This document shows positions 1 through 12,286 of a stretch of 64,000 bases of DNA, in pieces. A program made the translations under genes and the position numbers. The stretch is from Paragordius varius (Eukaryota; Nematomorpha). Each line of letters begins with the position of its first letter. Position 1 is the stretch's first letter. Under the pieces are notes generated by a model that had not been told where the DNA came from, did not search any database, and was given only the letters and a program-made list of their open reading frames with translations. The DNA is taken from NCBI GenBank assembly GCA_964247055.1, contig OZ176058.1:1054001-1118000 (forward strand). Reading direction: 5' to 3'.

Positions 1-1228
1 CAATGTAACAACCTAATTCCTCTTTAAATAGATTAGGGAAATTTTCAATAATTTTATCAAGTTTAAGAAAGTTAATTCGTATTTTAGGAATGTCGATGTT
101 AAATCTCGTGATCCAATCCAAGCCACAAATGAGCGGTGCCTTTGACATTTTTTCTTTCAATACACAACATTCTGCGTTCCCCAAGTTTTGCCCATTGATT
201 TGCACTGTGACTGTTGTTACGCCCAGTAGAGGTACTATGCTATTATTGTAGGCTTTTACTGGCGGTATGGGTCTAATATTTGGCTTGCCAACTTGTTTCC
301 AGGTGTCAAAGCTGATAACACTGATGTCAGCTCCAGTATCATAGATAAACGTTTGTTCTGTGTTGTTTATCATTATTTTTACGGTCCATGGTGAGGTTGG
401 CATTGCTTTTCTATGGATCTGGCGGTTGAACAAATTTTTGGCAGTGTTTTTTGATCTACACATTTTTGCGAAGTGATGAGGTTTTCCGCATTTATTGCAA
501 TTGCGGTTCCAGGCAGGACATTTGTTTGGTCCATGGCTATTACCACAACGATTGCACGAATGTGTTAGGGGTTTTGCTGTTGGCTGTCGTGAACGCATGG
601 CCTTATTATTATTATTGGTGTGTTGTAATCGATTTAAATTATTACCATTGTTATAATTGGTATTATCATTATTGTTATGAAGGCCAGCCCTGGCAGCCTC
701 GTGTGCTAGTGCGAGATCCACTATCGTTTCTAGAGGCACGGGTTGTCCGTTGATCTCGGCATCGGGATACCTAGAATGTATGTTAATTTCCAATTGTGGT
801 TGCCGTAACCCAATGACTAAGGCATCCCGAATCCGTTCCTCTATTGAATCCTTAAATTTTGCCTCTTCGGCTGCGATTTTTACCCGTTCTAGAAATTGGG
901 TAAACGATTCGGTGTTGTTCCGCACAAGTCGAAAAAACTCAAATCTGCTTTGGAATTTCGACTTTGTGGGATTGAATACCTTTAAACCCGTTGCCATTAT
1001 CTCGGTCCATTCTGCATCTTTTATCTTTTTCGGATAGAGTCGTTGGTTGATTTTGCGTACCACCATTAGACCTCCATACGCAAGCAAGGTTGTTTTGAGG
1101 GCTTGTTCTGTTACAGGGATATCTTTTGCCTCCATAACATTTGTCATATACTCAACGTATTCCTCAAACTTAATATTATCATTATATTTTTCGATGCATA
1201 GGTTAGCGAGATTGATTGGCGTTGTCAT
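1..1228 (-). CDS. gag-protease reading frame of the LTR retrotransposon (partial)
   Basis: The frame starts at an ATG at 1228 (MTTPINLANLCIEKY) and stays open to the window edge, about 409 codons. The first two thirds look like a capsid-type gag of retrotransposons. An Asn-rich linker (about 600-690) follows, then two CCHC zinc knuckles at about 519-558 and 460-501 that would bind the element's RNA. An aspartic protease begins near 340 with the active-site motif DTGAD, and its flap region and C-terminal half lie at 325-100. The last visible residues lead towards the reverse transcriptase, which is outside the window. Gag and protease are in one frame here. Confidence 0.8.
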   Translation of the reverse strand, partial: MTTPINLANLCIEKYNDNIKFEEYVEYMTNVMEAKDIPVTEQALKTTLLAYGGLMVVRKINQRLYPKKIKDAEWTEIMATGLKVFNPTKSKFQSRFEFFRLVRNNTESFTQFLERVKIAAEEAKFKDSIEERIRDALVIGLRQPQLEINIHSRYPDAEINGQPVPLETIVDLALAHEAARAGLHNNNDNTNYNNGNNLNRLQHTNNNNKAMRSRQPTAKPLTHSCNRCGNSHGPNKCPAWNRNCNKCGKPHHFAKMCRSKNTAKNLFNRQIHRKAMPTSPWTVKIMINNTEQTFIYDTGADISVISFDTWKQVGKPNIRPIPPVKAYNNSIVPLLGVTTVTVQINGQNLGNAECCVLKEKMSKAPLICGLDWITRFNIDIPKIRINFLKLDKIIENFPNLFKEELGCYI

Positions 1229-1600
1229 GTTCGATTGGGTATCAGTAAGACCTCCACTAGCACTAGCTTAGTTCGGTACTCGAATTGCCACCAATGTTAT
1301 CTTTTAAGATAAAGAGATAATAAAAGAAATGTGAAATGAACTGAATTATTTATTTGGTTTTTTAAGGTGTATATATAGCAATTTTAACTGTCCATGATTT
1401 GCATTATATCAATAAAATTTCAAGTAACAAAGGTTATATATTTACATATAACACAAAAAATATAAAAAATAATACAATTCAAATAACGGTGAAAGTTATG
1501 ATATATAACCAAGGTATGTATTTCACATTTGCATATAACACATAAAAATATTATAAAAATAAAGTATATCTTTCAGATTTGCATAACACTTTTATAGAGT
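1..1600 (-). mobile_element. LTR retrotransposon, 5' end, probably Ty3/gypsy type
   Basis: On the minus strand an LTR is followed by an untranslated leader and a gag-pol reading frame that leaves the window at its left edge. The inner LTR edge is at about 1295, where the minus strand reads ...GATAACA followed by TTGGTGGCAATTCG, a plausible primer-binding site. A TATA-like stretch near 1369-1379 fits an LTR promoter firing leftward. The outer LTR edge could not be fixed; 1600 is a guess, and the A+T-rich stretch 1400-1600 contains short direct repeats that may belong to U3. Only one LTR is in view. The visible coding part looks whole, with no breaks noticed, which suggests a fairly young copy. 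The Ty3/gypsy assignment rests on gag with two CCHC knuckles running directly into a DTGAD protease; BEL is not excluded. Confidence 0.75.
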
Positions 1601-1786
1601 TTTCATCACTCTTCGAATGATATATTGATATAATGGAAAAAGACATTTGTTGCATATCTTCAAAGAAATACATTTTTTGGTAAAATTTTGAAAAAGAAAG
1701 CGCATAATCATAAGAAAATTAAATTATAATAAATTCTTTGGCGAAATTATACTTTTTATTTCTGATTTACTGTTAAATTGATATTG

Positions 1787-2054
1787 CAGTAAAAACTGAT
1801 ATTTTACGGACAATATAAAAATATAAAGACAATTTTTTTTTGAAAAGACAACCAAACTTTTTAAACCTTAATCTATCCTATAAAATACATTTAATAATCG
1901 TTAAACACATATGTGTTACCAATTTACATATCTATATACTTTGTAGTATAAAACAATGAGTTATATTTAAAAAACAAGTTAAAAAAAATATGGTTATCTT
2001 TTATATATTTGCCTTCATATTTTCACGTTTTGTCCGTATTTCAATTTTTATTCT
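1787..2054. mobile_element. MITE family 1 (CAGTAAAAATTG ends), diverged copy
   Basis: Family description: elements of about 260-330 bp with terminal inverted repeats of up to 100 bp that start CAGTAAAAATTGAAATTATA and continue with a GGACAAAACG motif, flanked by TA. TA target duplications and CAGT ends are typical of non-autonomous Tc1/mariner elements. No transposase is present. More than 25 full or partial copies lie between 1.7 and 43.3 kb. This copy is diverged and sits just left of duplication copy A. Confidence 0.7.
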
Positions 2055-2253
2055 ACAGTCTAATCCTTTTACAATATAAAATTAAAGAGATACAACCTAA
2101 AATCAAAAAGGAAATATTTTTTGTAAAGATAGCCATACTTTTTACCTTGGTTTTTTTGGTATAGTTGTATGATGAATAATTTTACATTGAATGTATTCCT
2201 TTAACTATTCCTTATGTTTTGCAACCAAAATTAGGTTATCTATAATTCTAGAG

Positions 2254-2498
2254 CAGGGGTGTTTCAACACAAATGGCTGTGTGGGCCCAATTTTTTACCG
2301 CCTGCGCAAATTATATCTAGGTTAATATTTTTTTAGATTTTGAACAAAAGACTAAAAAAAATATCAAATATAATTACTATTTAAGGCTACCATATTGAAA
2401 AATTTGTTTTAAATAAATACAATTTTGCTTATAGCGTTTTATTTAAGTATTAAATTTTTATTTGGTATTTTTGAATGCGGGCCGCATTGAACCTACTG
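2254..2498. mobile_element. hAT-like non-autonomous element, copy A
   Basis: It starts CAGGGGTGTTTCAA and ends TTGAACCTACTG, and is flanked by 8-bp direct repeats TTCTAGAG (2246-2253) and TTCCAGAG (2499-2506, one mismatch). An 8-bp target duplication with CAGGGGTG ends is the hAT signature. At 245 bp it cannot encode a transposase. The same element at the matching place in copy B shows that it inserted before the segmental duplication. Confidence 0.75.
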
Positions 2499-2948
2499 TT
2501 CCAGAGTTTAATATGGTGGTCTTTGTACAAAATATTTGTATTTTATTTTTTACCTTTGTTTCATGAATGGTAAAAACGACTACCCCTAAAATTATGTCAA
2601 CCCGATCAACTGTCCTGACAGAATGAGCTTAAACTCCCCCGGACATTTTTGTATTGTTGTCAGTCAGTTGATTGTTTATGTTAAAATGAATTCAAATAAT
2701 GATTTTTTCATAGTATATTGAACGTATTTTTAACCTTTGTATTTAGAATGGTTTGGTTTATTTTGAATTAATAATGAATTCAATAAAAATTTTGATACGT
2801 TGACACGGTAAATACAATATAAATGAAATTTAGAGTAAATAAAGTTTATACGTATAAATACTAAATGTCAATTTTTTGAAATAGATAACAATATTTTTAT
2901 GGAACTTACCTTTTAAACACAAATATATATTTACAAATATAACATATA

Positions 2949-3134
2949 CAGTATGAATAAGTATACATTGCTAGAAAGTTATTAATCATTACCAAATAGC
3001 AGAAACAAAGGGGAGTATTATTGGATTATAGTTATTTTTTCACTTTTTATTATTAGCCAATATAATTCTCTTTGATGCATATGCTATTCGGCAAAAATTA
3101 ATGACTTTCTAACAATGTATACTTACTCATACTA
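2949..3134. mobile_element. MITE family 2 (CAGTATGAATAAGTATAC ends), copy A
   Basis: 186 bp with about 35-bp inverted ends (CAGTATGAATAAGTATACAT and its complement near 3110-3134) and flanking TA dinucleotides, as in Tc1/mariner-type MITEs. It is shared with copy B at 26420, so it predates the duplication. Confidence 0.75.
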
Positions 3135-3856
3135 TAAAAACGATGGTTATAAAAATTATACTTGCCTTTTGAAAAAATAATTGTTTTTATAATTAAGTTT
3201 GTTTGAATATTAGATTATAGATATAATCAACCAAAAATTTAAGAAAGAACTAACGAGAGATGCCTATCTATGTGTGCAATGTGTGCCTGGATATGATATG
3301 ATAAAACGCATAATAATAATAATAGTAATAAATATATAAAATATGAAATCATTTTTTGTAATATTTATTAATAATATTGACAATTTTACAGTATGCATTT
3401 TAATGTCTGTTAAGTAATTTTATTGCCTGCCAAATAACATAAATGGTTTATCAAAAGCGTAAAATACTGACCCACGAAATTATTTCGTAGTACACATATG
3501 AAAGAAGATTGACGTGAGAATTATAGGCTTTAATTTGATGGATATTTTGTAGTGTTAAATTTGGGGAATATTATAGCAATTTATGTTAACATTTGTAATA
3601 TATTGTTGTTACGTATTTAGATGCGGAATTTTGTGGGTTTTTATCTTTGATAAATTAATAAATAGTAAAATACGTATTTTAAGATATTTATTCCTAAATT
3701 TAATAATAAATATTTTTCAACATGCTAAATACCTGTATTAATTAATCTTGGTATTATAATTTTATATAGTTGTTATTATATTTTAAAAACACAGGTAAAT
3801 ATATATTTGTGAAAATTTAAGTAGATTTTTGTCTTTTATGTTTTGCATTATTTTTA

Positions 3857-4960
3857 TCAGGTAAAAATTGCGGTTTTTAATAAATTTCCTAAAAATTTAG
3901 TTTTTTTTTGTTTTTTAGATTTTGCATTGTTAGTTGTAATTAACTACATATTTTGGACATTATAATAAATAGAGGTAAAAATTGCGGTTTTTAATAAATT
4001 TACTAAAAATTTAGTTTTTTAGGTTTTGTATTGTTAATTGTAATTAACTACTACATATTTTGGACATTTTTATAATTACAGATAAAAATTGCGGTTTTTA
4101 ACAATTTAGTAAAAATTTTGTTTTTTTTTGTTTTTTTAGGTTTTGCATTGTTAATTGTAATTAACTACTACATATTTTGGACATTTTAATAATTACAGGT
4201 AAAAATTGCGGTTTTTAACAAATTCAGTAAAGATTTAGTTTTTTTTTGTTTTTTTTAGGTTTTGCATTGTTAATTGTAACTAACTACTGCATATTTTAGA
4301 CATTATAATAATTACAGGTAAAAATTGGGGTTTTTAACAAATTCAGTAAAAATTTAGTTTCTTTTGTTTTTTTTAGGTTTTGCATTGTTAATTGTAACTA
4401 ACTACTGCATATTTTGGACATTATAATAATTACAAAATTTAGTAAAAAGTTAATTTTTTTGTTTTAGAGGATTTTCATTGTTAATTGTAACTAATTAATT
4501 TTGGACATTTCAATTAATAAAGGTAAAAAATGAGGTTGTTTTTATATTTAATAAAATTTAATATTTTCTTGTTTTTTTATTTAATATTGTTAATTGTAAT
4601 TAATTACTACATATTTGGAAATTTTAATGAATACAGGTGAAAATGGCGGTTTTTAACAAATTTCAAATGTAACATTTTTTGTATCTTGTATCATTGTTAT
4701 TTAATTAATTACTAAATATTTTGGACATTTAAAAAACTTATGTAAATTGCGGTTTTTATTAAATTAGTAAATTTTATTTTTTGTTCAACCTTGCTAATTT
4801 ATTTATCACTATATATTTGTGATACATTGATATATACAGGTAAAAATTACTATGACTGCGGTTTTTTGAATTTTTTAAATATTTTTTTTACATTGATAAC
4901 TTATATAATAATTATAGTTAACATATCTGAGTAGGTAAAAATGCATGTTACGGTTTTATG
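3857..4960 (+). repeat. Tandem repeats in left arm of the palindromic transposon
   Basis: About ten units of 105-120 bp, each with GTAAAAATTGCGGTTTTT followed by a T-rich run, a TTGTTAATTGTAA stretch and a TTTTGGACATT stretch. Units at about 3857-4430 are regular; towards the centre they become shorter and more diverged. Confidence 0.8.
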
Positions 4961-6169
4961 TTTGACATTTTATTTTCCATCAACTATTTATATTTTAACA
5001 AACAACTTATGTCACCAAAGATTGAAAATAAGATCAAGAATAAAACATCCTCGCCAAATATAAATAAATTTATTTAAATTATAAATGTATAATTATACAA
5101 AATATTCATATTATGTTTGAAAATAACATTCTTGTAATTGATATTAATACAAGTAATTTGTTTAATAAATGATGTACGATGCGGTGTGCGTTCATGATGA
5201 TCATATGGATTGAAGAATAGTATAAGATGTAGATAATCCTGAAATTAATCACCATCATTTTTTAGGTAGATTCTATCACCTAAAATATAAGATAATTGAT
5301 ATATTAGAAAATTGATACCTGGAAATATTGGGGGAAACATTCATAGTTTGAAAGGAAACTCAAAAGGTTGACTTCGCTTTTTAACAACTAAATTTGCAAA
5401 AAAATATTTTCTTCATGATAAAAAATTCAAAAATGATACCTTATTTTACGTTTTCGTTTTACCATCCTAAACTATAAATATAAAAAATTATTCTTCACCA
5501 AAGCAAACAATGTTAGTGGTGCCTGCTTTTGGAGTGCTGTTGCATTCCAAGCTTTTGAAAAAAATTATTTGTTTCTATTTTCTATTTGACGTCATTGGTA
5601 TAGTGAAATCATATAAGCCTTTTTATATTTATAGTTTAGGATGGTAGAACGAAAAAAAACATAAGGTATTATTTTTGAATATTTTATCATGAAGAAAATA
5701 TTTTTTTGCAAATTTAGTTGTTAAAAAGCCAAGTCAACCTTTTGAGTTTCCTTTCAAACTATGAATGTTTCCCCCAATATTTCCAGGTATCAATTTTCTA
5801 ATATATCAATTATCTTATATTTTAGGTGATAGAATCTACCTAAAAAATGATGGTGATTAAAATTTTCAGGATTATCTACATCTTATACTATTCTTCAATC
5901 CATATGATCATCATGAACGCACACCGCATCGTACATCATTTATATAAAATTACCTGTATTAATATCAATAAGAAGAATGTTAATTTCAAACAAAATATGA
6001 ATATTTTGTATAATTATACATTTATAATTTAAATAAATTTATTTATATTTGGCGAGATACAGATACTTTAAAAGATGTTTTATATATCTTGATCTTATTT
6101 TCAATCTTTGGTGACATAAGTTGTTTGTTAAAATATAAATAGTTGATGGAAAATAAAATGTCAAACATA

Positions 6170-7040
6170 AAACCGTAACATGCATTTTTACCTACTCAGA
6201 TATGTTAACTATATTTATTATATAAGTCATCAATGTAAAAAAAATATTTAAAAAATTCAAAAAACCGCAGTCATAGTAATTTTTACCTGTATATATCAAT
6301 GTATCACAAATATATAGTGATAAATAAATTAGCAAGGTTGAACAAAAAATAAAATTTACTAATTTAATAAAAACCGCAATTTACACAAGTTTTTTAAATG
6401 TCCAAAATATTTAGTAATTAATTAAATAACAATGATACAAGATACAAAAAATGTTACATTTGAAATTTGTTAAAAACCGCCATTTTCACCTGTATTTATT
6501 AAAATTTCCAAATATGTAGTAATTAATTACAATTAACAATATTAAATAAAAAAACAAGAAAATATTAAATTTTATTAAATATAAAAACAACCTCATTTTT
6601 TACCTTTATTAATTAAAATGTCCAAAATTAATTAATTACAATTAACAATGAAAATCCTCTAAAACAAAAAAATTAACTTTTTACTAAATTTTGTAATTAT
6701 TATAATGTCCAAAATATGCAGTAGTTAGTTACAATTAACAATGCAAAACCTAAAAAAACAAAAAAAAACTAAATTTTTACTGAATTTGTTAAAAACCGCA
6801 ATTTTTACCTGTAATTATTAAAATGTCCAAAATATGTAGTAGTTAATTACAATTAACAATGCAAAACAAAAAAAACTAAATTTTTACTGAATTTGTTAAA
6901 AACCGCAATTTTTACCTGTAATTATTATAATGTCCAAAATATGTAGTAATTAATTACAACTAACAATGCAAAGCCTAAAAAACAAAAAAAACTAAATTTT
7001 TAGGAAATTTATTAAAAACCGCAATTTTTACCTGATAAAA
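6170..7040 (-). repeat. Tandem repeats in right arm of the palindromic transposon
   Basis: The mirror array of the left arm in reverse orientation, with AAAAACCGCAATTTTTACC as its repeated core. It is about 230 bp shorter than the left array, so unit number or length changed after the arms formed. Confidence 0.8.
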
Positions 7041-7506
7041 ATAATGCAAAACATAAAAGACAAAAATCTACTTAAATTTTCACAAATATATATTTACCTG
7101 TGTTTTTTTAATTAGTAATAACAACTATATAAAATTATGATACCAATATTAATTAATACAGGTATTTAGCATGTTGAAAAATATTTATTATTAAATTTAG
7201 GAATAAATATCTTAAAATACGTATTTTACTATTTATTAATTTATCAAAGATAAAAACCCACAAAATTCCGCATAAATACGTAACAACAATATTACAAATG
7301 TTAACATAAATTGCTATAATATTCTCAAAATTTAACATTACAAAATATCCATCAAATTAAAGCCTATGTTAATTCTCACGTCAATCTTCTTTCATATGTG
7401 TACTACGAAATAATTTCGTGGGTCAGTATTTTACGCTTTTGATAAACCATTTATGTTATTTGGCAGGCAATAAAATTACTTAACAGACATTAAAATGCAT
7501 ACTGTA

Positions 7507-8458
7507 ATATAGCTCTTTTATTTATATATAATTTAATAGTTTAAATGACATATATAGTAATATATATTAGCCATCTATATAATTTGTATAATTTTAGAGC
7601 CCTAGAAAATTATATTTTAAATATATATTGTGATCAATTAATATTAATGATTGTTAAGATTTTTTTAATATTTAGGCATAATTCTTTTTCATAAATATAT
7701 ATATATATATATCATTGTATATACACAGACACGTGGAAAACTTAGGGACAAATCTGAAAAGAAATCTGCCATACGTTGACAATTCAAAATATATAATTAT
7801 AGAATATGAAGTCAAGTATAATTTTATATCTGTTTTCTATTTTGCGCAATCCAATATGATGAATTATAAATTTAAAATTACAATTATATATATAGTTCTA
7901 TTTTCAAAATAATATATGTCTTTAGAATTCATTTTATAAATGCTTATTTGTTACACATTAGCTAAAATTGATATTGATATGTATATAAAATGATTAGATG
8001 TGGTTTTGATTTTCTATTTTGATATATTGTTTAGATAATTTTACGATTAAATATACGTTTTAAAATGTTATTAAAATCTATAGAAATCCATGAGCAACTC
8101 TGCCTCTATCGCTGATTATGGGTTTTTATATAAATAGCTTTCACATATAAACCAAATATGTCCCCATAAGAATTTATTGTATATCCTACAATATCAAGCA
8201 CTGTGCTATATATTTTAATACATATGAGAATGAAAATTGTTTTGACTTGTTTTAAATTTGAACTCCAAAAGCTTGAGACTAAAGTAAAAATGCCGAAATC
8301 GCTCACGTTTTAATATGTTTATGATTCCAAAATATACGTAAAATATAAATATTGAGGCATATATTATTGCATTTAAGATATGAAAAACCTTTCATTCAAT
8401 CGACTAGGTTTTAATCACAGAATTGTGATTTGAATATTCATTCTTATTCAATTTTTGG
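7507..8458. other. Non-coding stretch of duplication copy A
   Basis: Homologous to about 26860-28150 in copy B. It contains a short (TA)n run near 7698 and no supported gene. Short open frames here are not conserved in the other copy. Confidence 0.5.
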
Positions 8459-8750
8459 GTTGTTAATGTTGCTAAGGTCGATTCCGACTAACTGCAACAT
8501 TGAAAATATAGTTTCTCGATTCTCTGCGATTACCGGATCTGGTGTGTAGTTCGGATAATGATTGGTTGATTTCTTTGTGTTATCCATCCAACGAGTTCAT
8601 CTTCCTCCGCTTTTACGAGCACCACACTCACTTTTCCCAGCATCAGTGACTTTTCAGGTGAGTTAGATCTCATAATGTGACCAAAAAAGGATACTTTTTG
8701 CCGTATTAGGCTGCCTAGTACTGATATTTCCGAATTTATTTTATATTGCT
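8459..8750 (-). mobile_element. RTE/BovB-type LINE, 5'-truncated 3' end
   Basis: The minus strand translates into the C-terminal tail of an RTE-clade polymerase: KINSEISVLGSLIRQK, then FFGHIMRSNSPEKSLMLGK, and after a frameshift a segment ending near NVAVSRNRP before a stop at about 8480. FGHIMR..SLEK(T/S)LMLGK followed by a W/SLDG segment and a REAWR..VHGVAKSR-like end is the RTE/BovB pattern. Very little 3' UTR follows, as usual in RTE. The copy is 5'-truncated and frameshifted, so it is dead. Duplication copy B lacks it near 28160, so it inserted after the duplication. Its 5' edge lies between 8750 and 8900. Confidence 0.75.
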
Positions 8751-8899
8751 AATAAAAACTTTATTTAATTCAAACAAACAATTAATCAATCAATAAAATA
8801 GAAATCTTGGGCAAACAAAGTTAACACAAAAAAATAGTGAAATAAATGTATAAATCTTGTCATGTTTGGTATTGGGAATGATAGTTTTGTACTAAGTGT

Positions 8900-10850
8900 C
8901 ATAAAGAATATCACAAAACTTACGCACCTTTTTCATTCCAAAATTATCACTGAATTATTCAAACCAATCAAAAGTAAATGCAAATTGGCCCCCTCTGCTA
9001 TGGATGAGTTTTTCTAATATAAATGCCAAATGCCGAGATTCTCAATAGAGTAAAAATTGAAATTATATGGACAAAATAAAAATATAATGACAATATTTTC
9101 TAAAAGACAATGGATAATTTTTTCAATCTTGTGAATTAAATAAAACTCATTGTTTTAATTTGTAAAACATAAATAGAGATGGATTGTCTTCATATTATTA
9201 CGTGTCCGTATAATTTCAATATATTATTATTAGGTTGTGACATCAAAAACTGATTTTTTTAAAATGTATATATTTTTGCCAAAAAAAATTTAAACTTATA
9301 TATTATCTATAAAATTATAATGGACGTAATAAAATCAATTAAAGACATTATAAAACTAGGGACCGTGCTTAACATTTTAAATGAATTTAATTATTGTCAT
9401 AAAAGTAGTTTTTAGAAAGATATTTATTTAATTTAACGACACCTAATCATGAACCAAAATTTCAAACAAGTAAATATTTTTAGAATTATTATTATAAAAA
9501 AAATGCAATAACTTTAAAAGTGTTTTTCTACCGTTTTTCATAATTTGCTAAAAATAAAAAATTTTAATTTTTGCTTTTTTTAAAAAACAACTTATTTTCA
9601 GGTAATATACCATTTATCAAATATTTTTATCGGAAAATAGCTTTTTTGTCCTAAGAAAATTTACAATTTTGAAGGGGGTCAAAATTTTAGAGCTCCGACC
9701 AAGAATAAAATTTAATACAAATAAATAATTATTGCATTTTTATAGTATTTAGTTTGATTAAAATGTATAATGATAGTTTCAAAAGTTAACATCTCTATTT
9801 CACCTTAACACGATTCAAGGTATTTAAATGCCTAGACTATATTTAAGTTAATATCTTTAAAAAATACTGAAAGAAACGGTGCTAATTTAAATTTATGCTT
9901 CTATCCTTATATAATTAAAATAAATAAGCCCATATTTTAAATAAAACTTAATTTAAAAAAATTCCATATCAAACTACTTCGAAGCCATTTTTATTTTGAA
10001 CATTTTTGCAAAATATTGTGTTTATTTAATTTTAAACTAAAATTAAAGCTAATATTTTAATTATATTACATCCAGCATTGTTCAAAAAGGTTGTTTATTT
10101 TATTTTCAAATTCTAATTAAACATTTTATGTTGAAATTTAACCTTTGTGTTTTACCTTCAGGAAAATAATATTAAGGATTTGAATGATTTTTTTTATTAC
10201 AGTTAATATAAATGCAAACGATTTCAATTGGATCCATATCTTTAAAATATTTAATTTTTAACAGGGGTATACAAGTACCCCAATTTAATCAAAAACTGAA
10301 CTTGGTATTATACTAAAACGATACTTTTATCAAAAAATAAGCTTTTAAGAAAATGTGGTGTTTTTTTTAAAAAAATTGTCATATAATTTTGTTTTATTTC
10401 AAGTTTTACTGTTTAAAATTAATATTTAGCGTACAGTCGGTAGGAATTATAAGTAAACGCTATTTTTTCATTTATTATTGCCAGATAGCGTAACAAAGAG
10501 GAATAAGGTTTTAACCAATAATGTTTTTTTTGCCGTGTATGGTATCTATAAAAAAAGTGAAAATTTATCAATAATATTACCACACTATATTAAGTATTAA
10601 GATTAAAGGTATATCAACCAAAAATTAAGAGACATGAAGGCAAGAATGTCGTAAGCAAACACAGAAGATGAAAAAAGATTGGTAGTTGAAAAAATTTGTA
10701 TAATCATAATATTAATAAGTCTTAGCGGTAATAATTTTTAAGATTTAACAACATTTTATATATTGATATTTTACTATTTGGTTTTAATTGATATGAATGT
10801 AATGATATCGTTAATAAAAGTAGCCATCTATTTATATATATAAAAGATTA
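8900..10850. other. Non-coding stretch of duplication copy A
   Basis: Homologous to about 28190-29640 in copy B. A+T-rich, no gene or RNA supported. One partial, diverged MITE-like end lies near 9060. Confidence 0.45.
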
Positions 10851-11040
10851 TACTGAAAACTGAAATTATACGGGCAAAATGTATAAAAAATATTTTTTCT
10901 CAAAGACAATCATATTTTTATTTTGATTTATTTCAATTTAACTTATTGTTAAAAAAGCAAATTATAAAATAGAGATATATATAACATACACAATCAACTC
11001 TATAAATTACAATCGTAATTAAATAGCTTATGTCAGAAAA
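10851..11040. mobile_element. MITE family 1, partial copy
   Basis: The left terminal repeat (ACTGAAAACTGAAATTATAC, then GGGCAAAATG) is clear, but the right terminal repeat is missing. Confidence 0.5.
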
Positions 11041-11154
11041 TTGAGATTTTTAAAGTTATTTACACAATTTACAGTTGTAATATTTAATATATTTTTAAAT
11101 AATTTTTAAAAATTTTCATTTGATAGCCTATAATGTACTATTTATTTATATCAA

Positions 11155-11990
11155 CCATCTACATTAATGATTATCAGAGCGTTTTTCAAAAAGTATGGCA
11201 TCTACCAAGGCTGATCGCTTAACCCGTTATTATGTTTAAAATGGATCGATGAAAGCCAAAGTTGTTAATCTAACAGGTTAGTATTTCATGTATGCGAATG
11301 ACCTAATGATTTTGTCTGATTCACTGGCAGTGTTAAATGAACAGATGGATTAATATACTGAGGGAATATGAAAGTAAACAATGCAAAGTATTTGGGGGTT
11401 ATGCAAAAATGAAGGTTGATGGTGGTGGGGTTTTGAAGGATAGGTTCAAATATTTGGGGGCAAGTTAAGTTCAGATGGATCGTTGACTGTCGAAATTGTT
11501 TAATAATAAGCATTTGGATTTAAAGATTCAAGCTTTTTGCATTAAAAAATTGTTGTTATAGTAAAAGGTAAGATATACAGTTCAGTTGTTTAACCCACAA
11601 TGATATATACACAGTTGGGTAGTCAAAAAATCTGAAGAAACACAGTTTACGGATATAAAAATGTTTAGAATTATATGTGGGGCGTAAAAAGGGTAAAGTT
11701 AAGAATTAATGGGAGCACAGATGTTGAACCAATAGTGGAAAGAATTATAAAAAATAGGCCACGTTAGTTTGGGCACATTGAAGGGAGGGATTCTAATTAT
11801 ATTGCAAAAACATAAGAATCATATAGTTGAAGGAAAACGAGGGACTTAGGTGACTTAAAACGAGATGTATGGACACAATAAAAAGAAAGCTAGCAGAATA
11901 TGAGCTAAAGGAAAGGACGCTATAGATAGAGTACTATGGTGTGACAAGTTGGCTCACATAACGCTCTCACGATTGATTACAATTAATGAA
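11155..11990 (+). mobile_element. Degenerate non-LTR retrotransposon, reverse transcriptase C-terminal part (copy A)
   Basis: With many stops and frame changes, the plus strand reads as the end of a LINE reverse transcriptase. A degraded (Y/C)ADD-type active site lies near 11290 (ANDLMILSDSL), followed by a thumb-like segment and, near 11630-11690, a KMFRIICGAKKGK-like stretch corresponding to the ..DIKMLRWMCG.. motif of such elements. A remnant of the W-FGHIER..GKRRRGRP tail lies near 11750-11900, ending DRVLWCDKLAH. The best match from memory is the RTE/CR1-like group. The same remnant is in copy B, so it predates the duplication. Confidence 0.7.
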
Positions 11991-12286
11991 TAAGAATATC
12001 AACCATCTATATATTTATAATATATATTTAATTTTATTTCCATATATTATAAATTGCTTTCATAGACAACAAATTTTTCTGCCACTCATCGAGTTTTTTG
12101 CATTTTCTGATATTTACTATGATTTTAACAGTAAATCTAAAATAATAATTATAATTCTACCTAATAATTTTGTATAATTTGATTTTTTATCAATAGGTGC
12201 TCTCTTAATCAAATTTTACTAAATATTTTTTGATTTGGAAATATATTATACAAAAGTCTATTTGTAATCGAAAGATTAATAAAAAT

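Larger units (their letters stand above)
3389..7504. mobile_element. 4.1-kb palindromic (foldback-like) transposon
   Basis: Two long inverted arms, 3389-5490 and 5619-7504, surround a spacer of about 130 bp. The ends are CAGTATGCATTTTAATG and its complement, flanked by TA on both sides. Each arm contains roughly ten tandem units of about 105-120 bp (about 3857-4960 and mirrored at 6170-7040), recognisable by a GCGGTTTTT core. Duplication copy B has the uninterrupted target near 26850, so this is a real insertion. No transposase or credible coding frame is seen in arms or spacer. The architecture recalls foldback elements (inverted arms of tandem repeats), while ends and target site look Tc1/mariner-like. 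Confidence 0.85.

Noticed and set aside
450-1271. Plus-strand frames opposite the retrotransposon
   Set aside because: The minus strand carries zinc knuckles and a protease motif; the plus frames are shadows.
3857-4960. CRISPR-like array
   Set aside because: Units are contiguous 105-120-bp tandem repeats without unique spacers, in a eukaryotic transposon.
5847-6032. Open frame in the right arm of the palindromic transposon
   Set aside because: Its mirror in the left arm is not open, composition is that of random A+T-rich DNA, and no family resemblance is seen.
11286-11513. 75-codon minus-strand frame
   Set aside because: Antisense shadow of the LINE reverse transcriptase remnant.
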